A DNA stretch of 64,000 bases, from positions 1 through 64,000 of the forward strand of contig NZ_JAHRXF010000007.1 in assembly GCF_019104725.1 (NCBI RefSeq). Reading direction: 5' to 3'. The notes under the pieces are model-generated. The model saw only the letters and a program-made list of their open reading frames with translations, did no database searches and had not been told where the DNA came from. Each line of letters opens with the position of its first letter. Within the stretch, counting starts at the first letter, position 1. A program made the translations under genes and the position numbers. Shown piece by piece: positions 62,605 to 64,000 of this stretch. This DNA is from Streptomyces corallincola. Its GTDB lineage: Bacteria > Actinomycetota > Actinomycetes > Streptomycetales > Streptomycetaceae.

Positions 62605-64000
62605 CTACGCGGGCACGCTCGCCACGCCCGGCGCCAGGAACGGCTTGCCGTTCACCCGCTCCGAGACGCCCTCGCGGTCCAGGTACGGCGTGATGCCGCC
62701 CAGGTGGAAGGGCCAGCCGGCACCGGTGATCAGGCACAGGTCGATGTCCTGCGCCTCGGCGACGACACCCTCGTCGAGCATCAGCCCGATCTCCCGCGCG
62801 ACCGCGTCCAGCACCCGCGCTCGCACCTGCTCCTCCGTCAGCACGCTGTCGCCCTGCTTCAGCAGCGCCGCGACCTCCGGGTCCAGCTCCGGCTTGCCGC
62901 TGTCGTAGACGTAGAAGCCGCGCTTGCCCGCCTCGACGACCGCCCTGAGGTTCGGGGAGACCGTGAAGCGGTCCGGGAACGCCCGGTGGAGGGTCTCCGA
63001 GACGTGCAGGCCGATCGCGGGACCGACCAGCTCCAGCAGCACCAGCGGCGACATCGGCAGGCCCAGCGGCTCGACCGCCTTCTCCGCGACGGCGACCGGG
63101 GTGCCCTCGTCGATGACGTTCTGGATCTCGCCCATGAACCGGGTCAGGACGCGGTTCACGACGAACGCCGGGGCGTCCTTGACCAGGACGGCCGTCTTCT
63201 TCAGCTTGCGGGCCACCGCGAACGCGGTCGCCAGCGAGGCGTCGTCCGTCTTCTCGCCGCGCACGATCTCCAGCAGCGGCAGCACCGCGACCGGGTTGAA
63301 GAAGTGGAAGCCGACGACCCGCTCGGGGTGCTTCAGCTTCGACGCCATCTCCGACACCGACAGCGAGGAGGTGTTGGTGGCGAGGATCGCGTGCGCCGGG
63401 GCGACCGCCTCGACCTCCGCGAACACCTGCTGCTTGACGCCGATCTCCTCGAAGACGGCCTCGATGACGAAGTCGGCGTCCGCGAAGCCCTCGGCCTTGT
63501 CCAGCACACCGGTGACCAGGGCCTTCAGCCGGTTGGCCTTGTCCTGGCCGATGCGGCGCTTGCCGAGCAGCTTGTCGATCTCGGCGTGCACGTAGCCCAC
63601 GCCCTTGTCGATGCGCTCCTGGTCGATGTCGGTCAGCACGACCGGCACTTCAAGGCGGCGCAGGAACAGCAGCGCGAGCTGGCTGGCCATCAGACCGGCG
63701 CCCACGACACCGACCTTGGTGACCGGGCGGGCCAGGTTCTTGTCCGGGGCACCGGCGGGCCGCTTGCCGCGCTTCTGCACCAGGTTGAACGCGTAGATCC
63801 CGGAGCGCAGTTCGCCGCCCATGATCAGGTCGGCGAGCGCCTGGTCCTCGGCGTCGTAGCCCCGCTGGAGGTCGCCGTCGCGGGCCGCGTCGATGATGTC
63901 CAGCGCGCGGTAGGCGGCCGGGGCCGCGCCGTGCACCTTGGAGTCCGCGACGAACCGGCCGCGCGCGACGGCCTGGTCCCAGCCCTCGCCCCGGTCGATC
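62605..64000 (-). CDS. multifunctional fatty-acid oxidation enzyme (FadB-type), N-terminus outside the window
   Basis: The 464 visible residues are the C-terminal part of a FadB/FadJ-like protein: a Rossmann NAD-binding motif VGVVGAGLMASQLAL, then ADFVIEAVFEEIGVKQ, ATNTSSLSVSEMA and FHFFNPVAVLPLLEIV, the hallmarks of 3-hydroxyacyl-CoA dehydrogenase; a second C-terminal domain follows. The open frame runs to the right edge, and the preceding residues (GWDQAVARGRFVADSKVHGA) are the linker after the enoyl-CoA hydratase domain expected upstream. It would oxidise 3-hydroxyacyl-CoA in beta-oxidation, normally with a FadA thiolase next to it (not in the window). Confidence 0.93.
   Translation of the reverse strand, partial: IDRGEGWDQAVARGRFVADSKVHGAAPAAYRALDIIDAARDGDLQRGYDAEDQALADLIMGGELRSGIYAFNLVQKRGKRPAGAPDKNLARPVTKVGVVGAGLMASQLALLFLRRLEVPVVLTDIDQERIDKGVGYVHAEIDKLLGKRRIGQDKANRLKALVTGVLDKAEGFADADFVIEAVFEEIGVKQQVFAEVEAVAPAHAILATNTSSLSVSEMASKLKHPERVVGFHFFNPVAVLPLLEIVRGEKTDDASLATAFAVARKLKKTAVLVKDAPAFVVNRVLTRFMGEIQNVIDEGTPVAVAEKAVEPLGLPMSPLVLLELVGPAIGLHVSETLHRAFPDRFTVSPNLRAVVEAGKRGFYVYDSGKPELDPEVAALLKQGDSVLTEEQVRARVLDAVAREIGLMLDEGVVAEAQDIDLCLITGAGWPFHLGGITPYLDREGVSERVNGKPFLAPGVASVPA

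Overview
The window looks like part of a Streptomyces chromosome. It has very high GC with strong third-position GC bias, frequent GTG/TTG starts, AAGGAG-type ribosome sites and 4-bp ATGA/GTGA overlaps. From about 34 kb rightwards it carries a gene order that, from memory, matches the S. coelicolor SCO5998-SCO6026 region (HTH-MurA, aconitase, GH92 enzymes, ngcEFG, rok7B7, xylFGH, dxs, APC permease, fatty-oxidation enzyme). The synteny is remembered, not computed.

Left half (1 to about 33.8 kb) is an accessory, defence-type island. It opens with an N-terminally truncated Wadjet JetD-like gene. Next comes a plus-strand cluster: a soluble Ser/Thr kinase, a SNF2-type helicase (DrmD-like), an 1831-aa Eco57I-type adenine methyltransferase, a 2246-aa DUF1998 helicase (DruE- or DrmA/DrmB-like, with nuclease-like C-terminal segments) and a UvrD-type helicase with an N-terminal RelE-like domain. 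The four large genes are chained by 4-bp overlaps. A convergent Mrr-type PD-(D/E)XK nuclease closes the cluster. The set resembles DISARM and Druantia without matching either, and is one candidate for an undescribed system. A decayed stretch follows (GIY-YIG, methyltransferase and multicopper-oxidase remnants around an apparently intact GerW-family gene), then a stand-alone helicase-nuclease and a truncated RsbW-like ATPase.

A second candidate system lies on the minus strand at 27.0-32.9 kb. An Hsp70 with a fused NYN/PIN-like ribonuclease domain is flanked by a possible GrpE-like protein, a large protein with a degenerate J-like segment, and a RAMA-CBS-CBS-HEPN protein. It reads as a chaperone-controlled RNase module. 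A small zinc-ribbon protein and a truncated DUF3293 protein mark the right end of the island.

Right half (34-64 kb) is metabolic core. The HTH-MurA fusion and the aconitase gene share a TATCTC-N6-GAGAT palindrome in their promoter regions, and acnA also has an iron-box-like site. Two secreted GH92 alpha-mannosidase-type enzymes are convergent on a perfect terminator and each has a GACAACGTTGTC operator. A chito-oligosaccharide ABC importer (ngcEFG) has a DasR-like site. The ROK regulator and xylFGH xylose importer are followed by dxs, an amino-acid permease, a GT-C glycosyltransferase, a small NYN-domain protein and a partial 3-hydroxyacyl-CoA dehydrogenase that runs off the right edge. No rRNA, tRNA, CRISPR array, integrase or intact transposase was seen.
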